Below are positions 15,960 through 25,684 of a DNA stretch of 64,000 nucleotides, in pieces. A model generated the notes under the pieces. The model made no database searches. It worked only from the letters and a program-made list of their open reading frames with translations, and was not told the origin of the DNA. The DNA is from Terriglobia bacterium (GTDB lineage: Bacteria > Acidobacteriota > Terriglobia > Bryobacterales > Bryobacteraceae): the NCBI GenBank assembly GCA_021325235.1, contig JAJPHN010000031.1, positions 62,001 to 126,000 of the forward strand, read 5' to 3'. Both the position numbers and the translations under genes were made by a program. The number at the start of each line of letters is the position of its first letter. Position 1 is the first letter of the stretch.

Positions 15960-17417
15960 TCAGACGACGCTATTGCGCCGGATCACTTCTTTGTAGAAAT
16001 GCGCGCTCATTTTGGGAATCCGCCGCTGCGTTTTGTAATCGACGTAGTAAATCCCGAAGCGCAGGTTGTACCCGTCGGCCCACTCGAAGTTGTCCATCAG
16101 ACTCCAGACGAAATAACCGTGCACCGGGAAGCCTTCGCTAGCCGCGCGATGCAGATTGATGAGGTAATTGCGCAGAAACATCACGCGATCGGCATCGTAG
16201 ACGTTTCCGTCGGGTGCAACCGTGTCGGCGGATGAGCAGCCGTTTTCGGTCACGTAGATATCTTTCACATTCCAGATTTCGGCAGGATGCCGGACGCCCC
16301 AGTAGAGGCCTTCCGGGCCGATGTTCAGCCACGGCGAGGCCATGTGCGGATACGAAGAAGGCAGGGGAACAACGGCGAATTGGGCCGGTCCGGAGTCGGC
16401 GCGGATATAGGTGGGATTGTAAACGTTGATTCCGAGCAGATCGAGCGGCGCGCTGATGATCTTCAGATCTTCAGGCGTGAATTTCGGGGCAGCAGCGCCT
16501 TGCTGTTGTAGATACTGCTCCAGGTATTGACCCTCCATGATCACGGTCAGGTACGGCGCGTTGAGGACCCGAGTGGCAAGCACGCTCGCCTTGATGTGCT
16601 CCTCCGATTCGATGATGGGTGTTCCGATGATGTAGTTTTCCGCTAATCCCACCTTTGTTCCGGAGCGCGTATTCGCCCGGATCGCCTGCACCGCGAGACC
16701 ATGCGCCAGCACCGCGTTGTGCCGTGTCTGATTCAATTCGGCGGGATCGAGTTTCAGGCCGGGCGCGAATTTGCCGTCGCGATAACCGAGATCGATAAAG
16801 GACGAAAACTCATTCATGGTGAAAAAATTCCGCACGCGATTGGAGAGCCGCCCCGCAATGTAGCCGGCGTAATCGGCAAATGCTTTGGCGGTTTCGCGCG
16901 ATTGCCAGCCCTTGTAGCGATCCTGTAGAGCCTGGGGCAGATCCCAATGAAACAGCGTGCAGAACGGCTCGATGTTTTTCGCTCGAAGCTCATCGAGCAC
17001 CCGCAAGTAGAAATCGACACCCGCCTGGTTTGGCTTGCCCGTGCCTTCGGGAAAGATGCGCGGCCAGGAGATCGAGAGGCGGTAAATCTTCGCGCCGAGA
17101 TCGGAGAGCAGCTGGATATCTTCGCGATAACGATGATAGTGGTCATCGGCCACGTCCCCGGTCTCGCCGTTGTAAGTCGTGCCGGGCTTATGCGAAAACG
17201 TGTCCCAGATCGAGGGGCCGCGGCCGCCCTCCCTCGCGCCTCCTTCGACCTGGTAGGCGGCGGTCGCGCAGCCCCAGCGGAAGCTGTCCGGAAACCGGTA
17301 GAACTCAGGATTCGCCATGCTGCGGGCATCTGAAAGACTGGGAAAGAGTGCAGTGCCGGCGCCTGCAGCGGCAATCGAAGCGCCGAAGCTGCGCCGGGAG
17401 AATCTCTTGGACGGCAT
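15960..17417 (-). CDS. Tat-exported GH1 beta-glucosidase-like protein
   Basis: A 485-aa glycoside hydrolase family 1 protein, a retaining (beta/alpha)8 beta-glycosidase. It starts with a twin-arginine signal (SRRSFGASIAAAGAGTALF), suggesting export in folded form. GH1 landmarks are FRWGCATAAYQVEGG near the N-terminus, the acid/base Glu in TMNEFSSF, the nucleophile in YVTENGCSS and SLMDNFEWADGYNLRFG near the C-terminus. The Pro that normally follows the acid/base Glu (TxNEP) is Phe here, which is unusual. It diverges from the methyltransferase gene with slightly overlapping starts. Confidence 0.93.
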   Translation of the reverse strand: MPSKRFSRRSFGASIAAAGAGTALFPSLSDARSMANPEFYRFPDSFRWGCATAAYQVEGGAREGGRGPSIWDTFSHKPGTTYNGETGDVADDHYHRYREDIQLLSDLGAKIYRLSISWPRIFPEGTGKPNQAGVDFYLRVLDELRAKNIEPFCTLFHWDLPQALQDRYKGWQSRETAKAFADYAGYIAGRLSNRVRNFFTMNEFSSFIDLGYRDGKFAPGLKLDPAELNQTRHNAVLAHGLAVQAIRANTRSGTKVGLAENYIIGTPIIESEEHIKASVLATRVLNAPYLTVIMEGQYLEQYLQQQGAAAPKFTPEDLKIISAPLDLLGINVYNPTYIRADSGPAQFAVVPLPSSYPHMASPWLNIGPEGLYWGVRHPAEIWNVKDIYVTENGCSSADTVAPDGNVYDADRVMFLRNYLINLHRAASEGFPVHGYFVWSLMDNFEWADGYNLRFGIYYVDYKTQRRIPKMSAHFYKEVIRRNSVV

Positions 17418-18189
17418 AGTTGGAAATGAGCATATCTCAACCGCTCAGCGGTCATCGTATGACGACGTGGCAGTTATGTACCACCAGCTTTGGGCGGACT
17501 GGTATCTTCCGGCGGCGATGCCTGCTCTCGAACGCCTCTTTTTTTCCCAAGTGAAACCGGGCGCGCGCGTGCTCGATCTGTGCTGCGGTTCGGGGCACGT
17601 GACAAAAGAGTTGGTCCGGCGAGGTTATCGGGTAACGGGCGTGGATAATTCGGCGGCGCTGATTGAACTGGCGGCCCGAGAGCTTCCGGATGCCGATCTG
17701 CGCGTCTCGGATGCGCGCGAGCTGCCGTTTGATGGTGAATTCGAAGCCGCGCTTTCTACCTTTGACTCGCTGAATCACATTCTGGAACTCGACGGTCTGC
17801 GGCGGGCGATTGCAGGCGCCTTTCGGGCACTCCGTTGCGGCGGTTTGTTTGTTTTCGATATGAATCTCGAAGAGGCGTACACCGCCGATCTGCACCAATG
17901 GTCGGTGGATCTGCGGGAGAACAGCGCCGGTCTGGTGCGCGGGCATTTCGATATGGTCACCAAGCGCGCCTCGACCGAACTGGTCTGGTTCGTGCGAGAG
18001 AGCGGCACCGACTGCTGGCGGCGGAAGCGGAGCACCGTAGAGCAGCAATGCTATCCGCTCGGCGCCATACTGAGTGCCTTAGAAGACGCGGGCTTCCGGC
18101 AGATCGAGAGTATTCCGGCGTATGAAGCTGGCGTGAAGTCGGAACTGGGCTTTGGCCGGATGTACTTTCGCGCACGGCGCCTGTGTTAA
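17407..18189 (+). CDS. Class I SAM-dependent methyltransferase
   Basis: A ~260-aa methyltransferase with a Rossmann fold. Motif I is VLDLCCGSGHVTKEL, the acidic end of beta-2 is VTGVDNSAAL, and the downstream FDSLNHI and ALRCGGLFVFDMN match motifs II and III. The preceding SYDDVAVMYHQLW is the usual lead-in of this group. The start is uncertain: TTG 17407 has GGGAG upstream and overlaps the first bases of the divergent GH1 gene, while GTG 17467 and ATG 17476 are shorter alternatives that cut into the conserved N-terminus. The substrate is unknown. Confidence 0.85.
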   Translation: MDGIVGNEHISTAQRSSYDDVAVMYHQLWADWYLPAAMPALERLFFSQVKPGARVLDLCCGSGHVTKELVRRGYRVTGVDNSAALIELAARELPDADLRVSDARELPFDGEFEAALSTFDSLNHILELDGLRRAIAGAFRALRCGGLFVFDMNLEEAYTADLHQWSVDLRENSAGLVRGHFDMVTKRASTELVWFVRESGTDCWRRKRSTVEQQCYPLGAILSALEDAGFRQIESIPAYEAGVKSELGFGRMYFRARRLC

Positions 18190-18220
18190 TCTTGAAATCG
18201 TCCGACGTCAGCACGAATAA

Positions 18221-18297
<77 letters not shown>

Positions 18298-18404
18298 ATC
18301 CTTCCGATCATTTTTCAAGAGTTTTTCAGACATTCATTTCGGCACCGCTACATTTCGAATCGGGGCCGAAGCGTTACTTTGACGCGCTCCCCCATACTGG
18401 AGAA

Positions 18405-18701
18405 ATGACTCCCGGCCAGCCGACTCCGAAGCTCCACCTGACCAACACTCCCGATTACCGCGAACAGTACGCCAACAGCGTGCAGGTTCGCGTGAGCCTC
18501 TGGGATTTCTTCCTGATGTTCGGAACCATCAATCAAACCGCACCCGACGCGGTAACGATTTCCAATTTCCAGGGCGTTTATCTCAGCCCGCCACAGGCCA
18601 AAGCGCTTTCTAATCTGCTCAGCCAGAATTTGAAGCAATACGAGGCGACTTTCGGCGAGATCCGGCTGGAAACGCCGCAGCAGGGCGAGATCATTCAGTA
18701 G
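18405..18701 (+). CDS. DUF3467 domain protein
   Basis: A 98-aa soluble protein matching DUF3467. It has the central YANSVQVRVSLWDFFLMFG, then an ISNFQGVYLSPPQAKALSNLL segment that fits the family's conserved core. The function is unknown; the domain occurs widely as a short cytoplasmic protein. It is followed 6 nt after its stop by the glycosyltransferase-like membrane gene, suggesting co-transcription. Confidence 0.85.
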   Translation: MTPGQPTPKLHLTNTPDYREQYANSVQVRVSLWDFFLMFGTINQTAPDAVTISNFQGVYLSPPQAKALSNLLSQNLKQYEATFGEIRLETPQQGEIIQ

Positions 18702-18707
18702 CGCGCG

Positions 18708-20192
18708 ATGCCTTTTTCGCGCCGGCTCGTTTCGGTCGCCGTACTGTTTCTGATTTCGAGCGCGCTGCTCGTCGCGCTGCATGCACCACTGCTGACGCTC
18801 CCTTTCTATTGGGATGAACTGGGCCAGTTCGTGCCTACTGCGCTCGATCTATTGCGCACCGGAGCGTGGGTTGCGCATTCGACGATTCCCAATGTGCATC
18901 CGCCGGGCGTAGAAGTCTACCTTGTGCTCTGGTACAAACTGTTCGGCTTTTCGATCCCGATCACGCGGGTGGCGATGCTGCTGGTGGCCTCGGCGGGGCT
19001 CGTGTTTACGTTCCTGCTCGCAATTGAGCTAAGCGGTGAAGCTCCGGGAATGCCGGCCTTCCTGCCGCCGCTGTTCCTGCTCGCTTCGCCGCTGTTTTAC
19101 ACGCAGAGCATGATGGCGCAGCTCGACATGCCGGCCATGGTGCTTACAACGCTCGCGCTGCTGCTTTTTCTCAAACAGCGATGGTTTACATGCGCGATGT
19201 CGTGCGTTGTGCTGGTGCTCGTAAAAGAGACCGGATTGGTTGTGCCGGCGGTCTTCTGTGTAATTTTTCTGCTGCGCAGAGATTGGAAACGCGCAGTATT
19301 GTTCGCCTTGCCGGCGATTCCGCTCGCGGGATGGCTGTTGCTGCTCCACGCGAAGACGGCTTACTGGCTGGGAGATCCCGGTTTTGCGCACTACAACGTA
19401 GGCTATGCGCTACATCCGGTTCGGGTGTTCTTTTCGCTGCTTCGGCGCGTGTACTACCTGTTCTTCGCGGAGTTTCGCTGGATCGGCACGCTGGTGCTGA
19501 TCTGGGCGGCGCGCAAGTATCCTCTGTTTCGGAGCGAGGCATGGAAAATAACGCTCACGGTCAGCATCGCAACTGTTGTTCTGGTTTCGATACTGGGCGG
19601 CGCGGAGCTGGAGCGATATCTTCTTCCCGTGCTGCCGGTGCTCTATATCGCATTCGGCATAGCCTTCGCTTATCTGCCGAGCTCGGCGCGCCTGGCCGCT
19701 GCGGCCGCGCTGATCGTGGCGCTCATGGGCAATCTTTTCTGGAATCCGCCCTACCCGTTTCCGTACGAGAACAACTACGCCATGGTGGATTTTGTGCGGC
19801 TGCAGCGTGTGGCCGCGCAATGGGCGGAGACGTACGCCCGTCGCAGGCCGATCGCAACGGCCTGGCCCTTTACCGCCGCGCTTCGCAGACCCGATTACGG
19901 GTACGTCTCGCGGCCTTTGCACGTGGTCGAAACCGGCGATTTTCACCTCTCCTCCATCGAAGCACTGCCGCCGCGCAGCTTCGATGTACTGATCACCTAT
20001 ACCCGGACCTGGAACCCGCCGGGAGGAGCGATGACGCTACCGTATGTCGAGCGCTTCCTGGCGCGTTTTTATGAGTGGCAGCCCGACATTAGCAACGAGG
20101 AATGCGAGCGGCTAGGGCTGATACAAAAAGCTAACGTGAGCCGGCGCGGTCAAAGCGTCACCATCTATGTCCGGCAAGACGGCGGATTCTAG
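18708..20192 (+). CDS. GT39-like (PMT/ArnT-type) polytopic membrane protein
   Basis: A 494-aa protein with roughly ten or eleven transmembrane helices in the first ~360 residues and a soluble C-terminal part. The first external loop holds PFYWDELGQFVPTAL, with the paired acidic residues (D-E) typical of GT-C glycosyltransferases that use polyprenyl-phosphate sugars. HPPGVEVYLVLWYKLFG follows, as in PMT_2/ArnT-like enzymes. It likely transfers a sugar from a lipid carrier at the periplasmic face; acceptor and sugar are unknown. It overlaps the MFS gene by 26 nt. Confidence 0.82.
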   Translation: MPFSRRLVSVAVLFLISSALLVALHAPLLTLPFYWDELGQFVPTALDLLRTGAWVAHSTIPNVHPPGVEVYLVLWYKLFGFSIPITRVAMLLVASAGLVFTFLLAIELSGEAPGMPAFLPPLFLLASPLFYTQSMMAQLDMPAMVLTTLALLLFLKQRWFTCAMSCVVLVLVKETGLVVPAVFCVIFLLRRDWKRAVLFALPAIPLAGWLLLLHAKTAYWLGDPGFAHYNVGYALHPVRVFFSLLRRVYYLFFAEFRWIGTLVLIWAARKYPLFRSEAWKITLTVSIATVVLVSILGGAELERYLLPVLPVLYIAFGIAFAYLPSSARLAAAAALIVALMGNLFWNPPYPFPYENNYAMVDFVRLQRVAAQWAETYARRRPIATAWPFTAALRRPDYGYVSRPLHVVETGDFHLSSIEALPPRSFDVLITYTRTWNPPGGAMTLPYVERFLARFYEWQPDISNEECERLGLIQKANVSRRGQSVTIYVRQDGGF

Positions 20193-21366
20193 AATCGTTC
20201 GCCGCGCCTGGTGGGGAACGGTGGTTCTGTTCCTGGTGCACGGACTGGTGGTCGCCACCTGGCTCTCCCGCATACCCGCGGTGCAGAGCGCGCTCCACCT
20301 CGCGAATGGAATACTCGGGTTGACGCTGCTCAGCTCTGCCGTGGGCGCCGTTTCGAGCATTCCTGTAACGGGCTGGCTGGTGAATCGATACGGCAGCAAA
20401 CGCGTCACCTCGATCGCGAGCCTGCTTTTTTGCCTGACCTTGTTTCTCCTCGGCTCGGCGTTCAGCACGCTTACGCTGGCGGGCGCATTATTCGTCTTCG
20501 GCGCGCTGGCAGCGGCGATGGACGTTTCCATGAATGCGCAGGGTGTGGAAGTCGAGAAGGCGTTTGCGAAGCCGACCATGTCACGATTTCACGGCATGTT
20601 CAGCCTGGGCGGAATGATCGGCGCCGGACTGGGTGGGCTGGCCGCGGCTCACGGCGTGCGCGTGCTGCCACACTTCGGCGTGAGCGCGCTGTTGAATTTT
20701 CTCTTCATCGCGCTTGCCGCTCCGCTGCTGCTCGAAGCGCATGCCGTTCAGAGCCACGAGCACCGCCTGCCGTTCAACAAAATCCCGCGCGTACTCTTCG
20801 CCCTCAGCGCGATCGGTTTCTGCATTCTGCTCTCGGAAGGTGCCATCGCGGACTGGACTGCCGTTTATCTGAAGCAAGTGCAGCGCGCCGGTCCGGGAAC
20901 GGCGGCCGCTGGTTATGCGGTCTTCTCTGCCGCCATGGCTGTCTTTCGTTTCCTCGGCGATCTGATCACCGCGCGATTTGGCCCGATGCGCACCGTTCGC
21001 GCCGGCAGCATCGTTGCGGGAATCGGCCTGACCTGGGCTCTCCTGATGCCCTCGGCTGCGTGGGCGATGCCCGGTTTTGCCGCTACCGGCGCCGGGTTCT
21101 CGGTCATCATTCCGCTCGTGTTTGGTTCGGGCGGCCGCATTCCGGGCATTCCGCCGGGGCCCGGTATCGCGACTGTTACCGGCATCGGCTATATCGGCTT
21201 CATCGTCGGTCCGCCGGCCATCGGTTTCGCCGCGCAGTTGTCGAATCTGCGGTACGGGCTCTGCATCGTTGTCGCGTGTTGTATTGTGTCGGCTCTGCTG
21301 TCGCGTTCCATGCGCGGACTCGAGCCGGGCGCCCCGCACGAAACGGCTCCTGAGCTTCACTTCTGA
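20167..21366 (+). CDS. MFS transporter (YbjJ-like)
   Basis: A 399-aa major facilitator with twelve predicted helices. It has HGLVVATWLSRIPAVQSAL in helix 1, GWLVNRYGSKRVTSI in the 2-3 loop (motif A type) and AMDVSMNAQGVEVEKAF near helix 4, a stretch characteristic of the YbjJ/FucP-like subgroup. The ATG at 20167 lies inside the preceding gene, so translation is probably coupled. The substrate is not predictable; sugars are possible given the neighbouring GT39-like gene. Confidence 0.9.
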   Translation: MSGKTADSRIVRRAWWGTVVLFLVHGLVVATWLSRIPAVQSALHLANGILGLTLLSSAVGAVSSIPVTGWLVNRYGSKRVTSIASLLFCLTLFLLGSAFSTLTLAGALFVFGALAAAMDVSMNAQGVEVEKAFAKPTMSRFHGMFSLGGMIGAGLGGLAAAHGVRVLPHFGVSALLNFLFIALAAPLLLEAHAVQSHEHRLPFNKIPRVLFALSAIGFCILLSEGAIADWTAVYLKQVQRAGPGTAAAGYAVFSAAMAVFRFLGDLITARFGPMRTVRAGSIVAGIGLTWALLMPSAAWAMPGFAATGAGFSVIIPLVFGSGGRIPGIPPGPGIATVTGIGYIGFIVGPPAIGFAAQLSNLRYGLCIVVACCIVSALLSRSMRGLEPGAPHETAPELHF

Positions 21367-22484
21367 GGCGACAGGCCGCTGAGTTTCACTGGCTGCGCAT
21401 AGCCGGTCATCTCCAGATATCCGACGCCCGTTATCGGCTTACCTTGCGACGTCCCACGATAGTTCACGGCACCTTCCCAGTAGGTTGGGGACGCGCTGTC
21501 CGGTTCGCGCAGCTCCTGATCTTTCAGATCGGTTGTTTCGTTCAATAGCAAACCGAGCGAAGGCACACGAATCTGCCACGTCACGGGATAGGTTGCGCCC
21601 GATTGCGCGCTGTGCCACGTCTCTTGCGGCACGAGTGCGAAATCGCTGCCCGCCAGAAATCGCGCACGGCCCTGCGGATCAACGTAGCTGCCGGAAGAAT
21701 ACGGGCTGATTCTTCCATGAGCATCGCGCAACCGGTACAGCATCAGCTCTTCGTTGGTATTGAGCTGGATGGCAAACCAATCCCACCCGGTTAAGTCGCT
21801 CGCAGGCGGCTCGCTGAAGAATTCGTGGTCCATCCAGGCGGTTCCATTCACGGGTTCGCTGGTCGTGCCAAGTTTGAGCGTGCCGGAAGCTGTCAGCCGC
21901 GTAAAGGAGATGTAGTGCGACGCCTCGGCAGGCTGCGGGCCTTTGCGGCTGATTCCATCCTGGCCCTGGATCACGGGCGGCTTCGCGGACTTGAGATGTA
22001 GCTCGATGGTGAAGCGCTCACAGACTGCCATTAACTCCTGATCTGCTCGCGGAAGCGCTGTCCAGCGCACCTGCCAGTTGCCGTTCCAATATCGCTGGTC
22101 ACTCAGGGCGGCACCTGCCAGGCCGGGACCTGCTCGATGCAACCGCTCCTGGTGATAGAAACGATGACCGTCGATATCGCTCAAAGCAAGGTGCGCCAGA
22201 TAGATCTGGTCGGGACGCCAGACGGGCGGCTCGCTCGCAATCAGCGCCGCATTCAACTTCTGCGCCTGTCGAAAAAAAGTGAGCTCAAAGCCGTAACGAT
22301 GCCCATGGGGCGCATGCAGATTGCCGGTGTAATACCACCATTCAGTCTCGTAGCCGGGATGGCTGAAATGATCGCGCGGGAATTCGTACCGATAGCCGGG
22401 TTGTGCGATTTCCCAGCTCTGCGCGCTCGCCAGAACTATGAATAAGACACATATCAGCGCACTACTCCTCATGCAGCGTCTCAA
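21357..22484 (-). CDS. AttH-like lipocalin-fold protein of an ABC system
   Basis: A 375-aa exported protein with signal peptide SALICVLFIVLASAQS. Family features are FPRDHFSHPGYETEWWYYTG near the N-terminus, FELTFFRQAQ, and NGTAWMDHEFFSEP with GWDWFAIQLN in the middle. These match the CrtC/AttH lipocalin-like fold, which includes carotenoid hydratases and the AttH component of the AttEFGH system. Gene order (ATPase, fused permease, AttH) favours the transport role. It overlaps the permease gene by 23 nt, and its end overlaps the MFS gene by 10 nt. Confidence 0.88.
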   Translation of the reverse strand: MRRCMRSSALICVLFIVLASAQSWEIAQPGYRYEFPRDHFSHPGYETEWWYYTGNLHAPHGHRYGFELTFFRQAQKLNAALIASEPPVWRPDQIYLAHLALSDIDGHRFYHQERLHRAGPGLAGAALSDQRYWNGNWQVRWTALPRADQELMAVCERFTIELHLKSAKPPVIQGQDGISRKGPQPAEASHYISFTRLTASGTLKLGTTSEPVNGTAWMDHEFFSEPPASDLTGWDWFAIQLNTNEELMLYRLRDAHGRISPYSSGSYVDPQGRARFLAGSDFALVPQETWHSAQSGATYPVTWQIRVPSLGLLLNETTDLKDQELREPDSASPTYWEGAVNYRGTSQGKPITGVGYLEMTGYAQPVKLSGLSPQK

Positions 22485-24954
22485 TAGGATTCATAGCCAG
22501 CGCCATACGAGCCGGATATAGACCCGCAAGAATCGTAGACAGCAGGACTCCGCTCAGGACAGCCAGCAACAGAGGCGCCGGCCAGTGGAACTGAATGGTC
22601 CAGCCGAAGGATTGCTTGTTGATCACGAAAATGAGAATGAGCGAGAGCACGGTACCGAGGGCCAGCCCAACCAGATTCGCGATGATGCCGATCAGCCCGG
22701 CTTCGCAGAGGATCAATTTCCGGACCTGTTCAGCAGCCGCTCCCAGAAAGCGTAGTAAGGCGAATTCACGGCGGCGATCGAGGATCATCGCCAGCAGCGC
22801 GCCCGCCACGCCCATCACGGCAACCAGAATCGCAACTGCTTCGAGCGCCCAGGTGATGCGAAACGTGCGGTCAAAGGTTGCCAGCGCAGCTTTGCGCAGA
22901 GTGCTGTTGGAAAAAACGAGAATCCCGCGGCCGTTGATCACTCTGTCGACTTCTTCTCGCACGCGCGAGGCATCCGCGCCAGGCTGCAGATAAACGGCGA
23001 GATTCGATTCGGCCGGATCGGGCAGATACTTGAGCAGAGTCTTACGATCGAGTACTATAAACCCGCGTTCGGTCGAGTAATCGTAGTAAATGCCAAGCAC
23101 GCGGAACGTGCGCACGCCTCCCGCGATCGGCAGTTGCAGCTCATCGCCAGGGCTGATTTTGTGCTTGTTCGCGAAAGGCTCGCTGACTACCACGTAGTCT
23201 CCGGTCGGTAACTTGTCCAGAATGGCGCGTCCATTTTCACCCGGAAGAAAGCGAGTCGCGCCCGCATCGCGCACACGGCTGCTTTCACCGCCGGCCAGTG
23301 TTGCCGGCATGCCGTCGTAAGAAATCGCATAGGCGCGAAAACGATCGACGGCCGCAACGCCAGGCAGCTTTTCAATGTCGTCAGCGATAGCGGGATTCAT
23401 GGTGGGATGCTGATCGGCAGCGGCCGAACCGGCCGGTCGCAGATAGAAATCCGCCTTGAGCGAGCTCGCCATCCAGACGCCAACCGTTTCGCGGAAGCTG
23501 CCCACCATAATGGCCACGCTGGCGGTCATGGCTACAGCCGTGGCAAGCGCGGCCGTAAGTACCGACATGCGCCCGAGCGCCGCTTCGATTGATTGTGCCG
23601 CTAGAAACGCCTCCACGCCTGCCACCCGCATCAGCATGCGCCGGCTCGCGCGTACGCTGGCGCCCAGTATCTCGGGAATGACAGCCGCCGTCCCGATTAC
23701 CAGAAACAGGACCGCGAGATAAGCGAAAACCGGCTGTCCTTGTATCGGAGGTAAACGTGTGAACAACGCAGCCACGCCGAAGAGTAGTAGAGCCATCCAG
23801 GCGCGCTTGCCCGCTCCCTGCCGGCGGCTGAATTCCTCGCGGCCGCGAGCCATCGCTTCGAGTGGGGGAACTCGCGCGGCTTCAACTGCCGGCGCGAGCG
23901 CTGCGATGACAGAAACCAGCAGGCCCATACCCACACCAGCAGCAATCGATTCCAGGCTGAAATGAACCGCGGCCGGACGGCTGCTCACATAGAGCGCCTG
24001 AACCGTATTGCCAACAAGCTTCACCGCGCCCGTAGCGAGCGCGCGACCGAGCAGCAGGCCCAGCACGCTTCCGCAAAAACCAAAAAATAAAGCTTCGGCC
24101 AGAAAACCGGACAGAATCGATTCGCGTGCTCCGCCGAGCGCGCGAACGACGCCGATCTCATTTCTGCGGCGCACAACCGAGATCGCGATCGTGTTGTAAA
24201 TCAGAAATGCGCCGACTACCAGCGCGATATAACTCAGCACGCGCAGGTTCCACCGAAAGGCGCGCAGCATTTTCCGATTCTCATCGGTACGCGATCCCTG
24301 CGGCTCAACACGCACTCCCCGTGGCAGCTGCTTTTCGAGGAGACGACGCCAGGAATCGACGGATCCGCTCGAGGGAAGCTTCACATCGATCGCATCCAGA
24401 TGCCCGAGGCGCTTCGTGATCGTCTGCGCCAGCCCGATATCAGTGACAATCACGTTGTTCTCTTCGCCCGGAAGTACGCCCGCCACGGTGAAATCGGTCA
24501 GGACATCGTTGATGAGCAGACGGACGTTTTGCCCGTTGTGCCAGTTGAGTGCCGCACCAGCCCAGATCGGCCTCTCGAAGTTGCCGAACGAACCTATCCG
24601 AGCCTGGCCGTTCCCAATCAGATCGAGACCGATGAAGGGCAGCGCCTCACCTTTGCCGTTAACGGTCGCGAATGCCTCGATACGGGGCTGAAATTCAAGT
24701 GGATACGGCAGTTCGACAAGCCGGCCAAGCAGATGTTCATCCAGGCCGGCGGTTTGCGTGATCAGCAGATCGCCTTTGCCTGTAAGAGATTCGAGTGAAG
24801 AATGAAAACTGCCCGCAGCCGCATCGCCCGCCAGATCGATCGCGACCACTACCGCCACGCCCAGCGCCACGGAGAGTACGGTGAGCGAGGTGCGCAGCGG
24901 TTCCTGAGCCAATGGCCGGACCAGCAGGCGCCAAAAGAGAAGTAAAGCGCTCAT
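22462..24954 (-). CDS. FtsX/LolCE-type ABC permease (AttF/AttG-like fusion)
   Basis: An 830-aa permease with two FtsX-type halves. An N-terminal helix (LTVLSVALGVAVVVAID) precedes a periplasmic domain (~45-220) and helices at ~245-375. A second, larger unit follows with its own helices (~395-500), a periplasmic domain (~510-690) and three C-terminal helices. Motifs such as RRRNEIGVVRALGGARESI and DRRREFALLRFLGAAAEQV are the FtsX cytoplasmic loop signatures. It probably acts as a mechanotransmission permease with the AttE-like ATPase and AttH. The gene overlaps the ATPase by 4 nt. Confidence 0.92.
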   Translation of the reverse strand: MSALLLFWRLLVRPLAQEPLRTSLTVLSVALGVAVVVAIDLAGDAAAGSFHSSLESLTGKGDLLITQTAGLDEHLLGRLVELPYPLEFQPRIEAFATVNGKGEALPFIGLDLIGNGQARIGSFGNFERPIWAGAALNWHNGQNVRLLINDVLTDFTVAGVLPGEENNVIVTDIGLAQTITKRLGHLDAIDVKLPSSGSVDSWRRLLEKQLPRGVRVEPQGSRTDENRKMLRAFRWNLRVLSYIALVVGAFLIYNTIAISVVRRRNEIGVVRALGGARESILSGFLAEALFFGFCGSVLGLLLGRALATGAVKLVGNTVQALYVSSRPAAVHFSLESIAAGVGMGLLVSVIAALAPAVEAARVPPLEAMARGREEFSRRQGAGKRAWMALLLFGVAALFTRLPPIQGQPVFAYLAVLFLVIGTAAVIPEILGASVRASRRMLMRVAGVEAFLAAQSIEAALGRMSVLTAALATAVAMTASVAIMVGSFRETVGVWMASSLKADFYLRPAGSAAADQHPTMNPAIADDIEKLPGVAAVDRFRAYAISYDGMPATLAGGESSRVRDAGATRFLPGENGRAILDKLPTGDYVVVSEPFANKHKISPGDELQLPIAGGVRTFRVLGIYYDYSTERGFIVLDRKTLLKYLPDPAESNLAVYLQPGADASRVREEVDRVINGRGILVFSNSTLRKAALATFDRTFRITWALEAVAILVAVMGVAGALLAMILDRRREFALLRFLGAAAEQVRKLILCEAGLIGIIANLVGLALGTVLSLILIFVINKQSFGWTIQFHWPAPLLLAVLSGVLLSTILAGLYPARMALAMNPIETLHEE

Positions 24955-25630
24955 CGAGGTGCCAGGGCGCGTTCGAGCCGCCCATCGCGCAGTTGAAGAA
25001 CACGATGCGCGAGAGCGGCGCTTTCGGCGCTGTGCGTCGCCATCATCACGCCAACGCCGAATTCGCGAGCACTCCGTTGTAGAAGCTGCAGTACGACCTC
25101 GCCGGTCGCGCTATCGAGATTCCCGGTGGGTTCATCGGCCAGCAGCAGTTTGGGCGAATGAACCAGTGCGCGCGCAATGGCCACGCGCTGTTGCTGGCCT
25201 CCGGAAAGCTGATGAATCAGGCGGTCCGCGAGCGCGTCCATTTCGACCCAGCGTAATCGGTCGAGCGCGCGCGACCGCACATTTTTCTGCCCCGCAAGCA
25301 GCAGCGGCAGCTCGACGTTTTCCACGGCCGTCAAGGTGTGCAACAGCTGAAACGATTGGAAGATGAAACCGACTTGTTCACGCCGCAACCGCGTCAGCTC
25401 GCGATCGTTGAGAGCCGTTGTCCTTTGGCCGCCGAGCAACACTTCTCCCGAGGTAGGAAAATCCATTGCCCGGACAGATGCAGAAGAGTCGATTTGCCGC
25501 AGCCGCTTTTGCCAGTCAGCGCGACAAAATCGCCCTGATCGAGTGCCAGCGAGATGTGCTCAAGCGCGGCAACCTGCTCGCTTGCCGTTCGATAAATCTT
25601 CCCGACATCTCTCAGCTCGAGCCACGGCAT
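24951..25630 (-). pseudogene. LolD/AttE-type ABC ATPase gene with a frameshift
   Basis: Two overlapping frames together encode one ~226-aa ATPase. The first frame (from ATG 25630) carries LRDVGKIYRT and Walker A GKSGCGKSTLLHLSG. The second carries the Q-loop (FIFQSFQLL), signature [15 protein letters not shown], Walker [13 protein letters not shown] and the switch ATHS. They break at a CCC run (25469-25471, plus strand). Adding one base there gives a continuous ...LSGAMDFPTSGEV... with the expected spacing. As written, the product would lack everything after Walker A. Either an assembly indel or a recent inactivation; a functional frameshift is less likely. Confidence 0.88.
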
Positions 25631-25684
25631 CTGCTCTCAGGATGATACGCGGACATCTTTCACCGTTCGGCTACACTCGGAATC

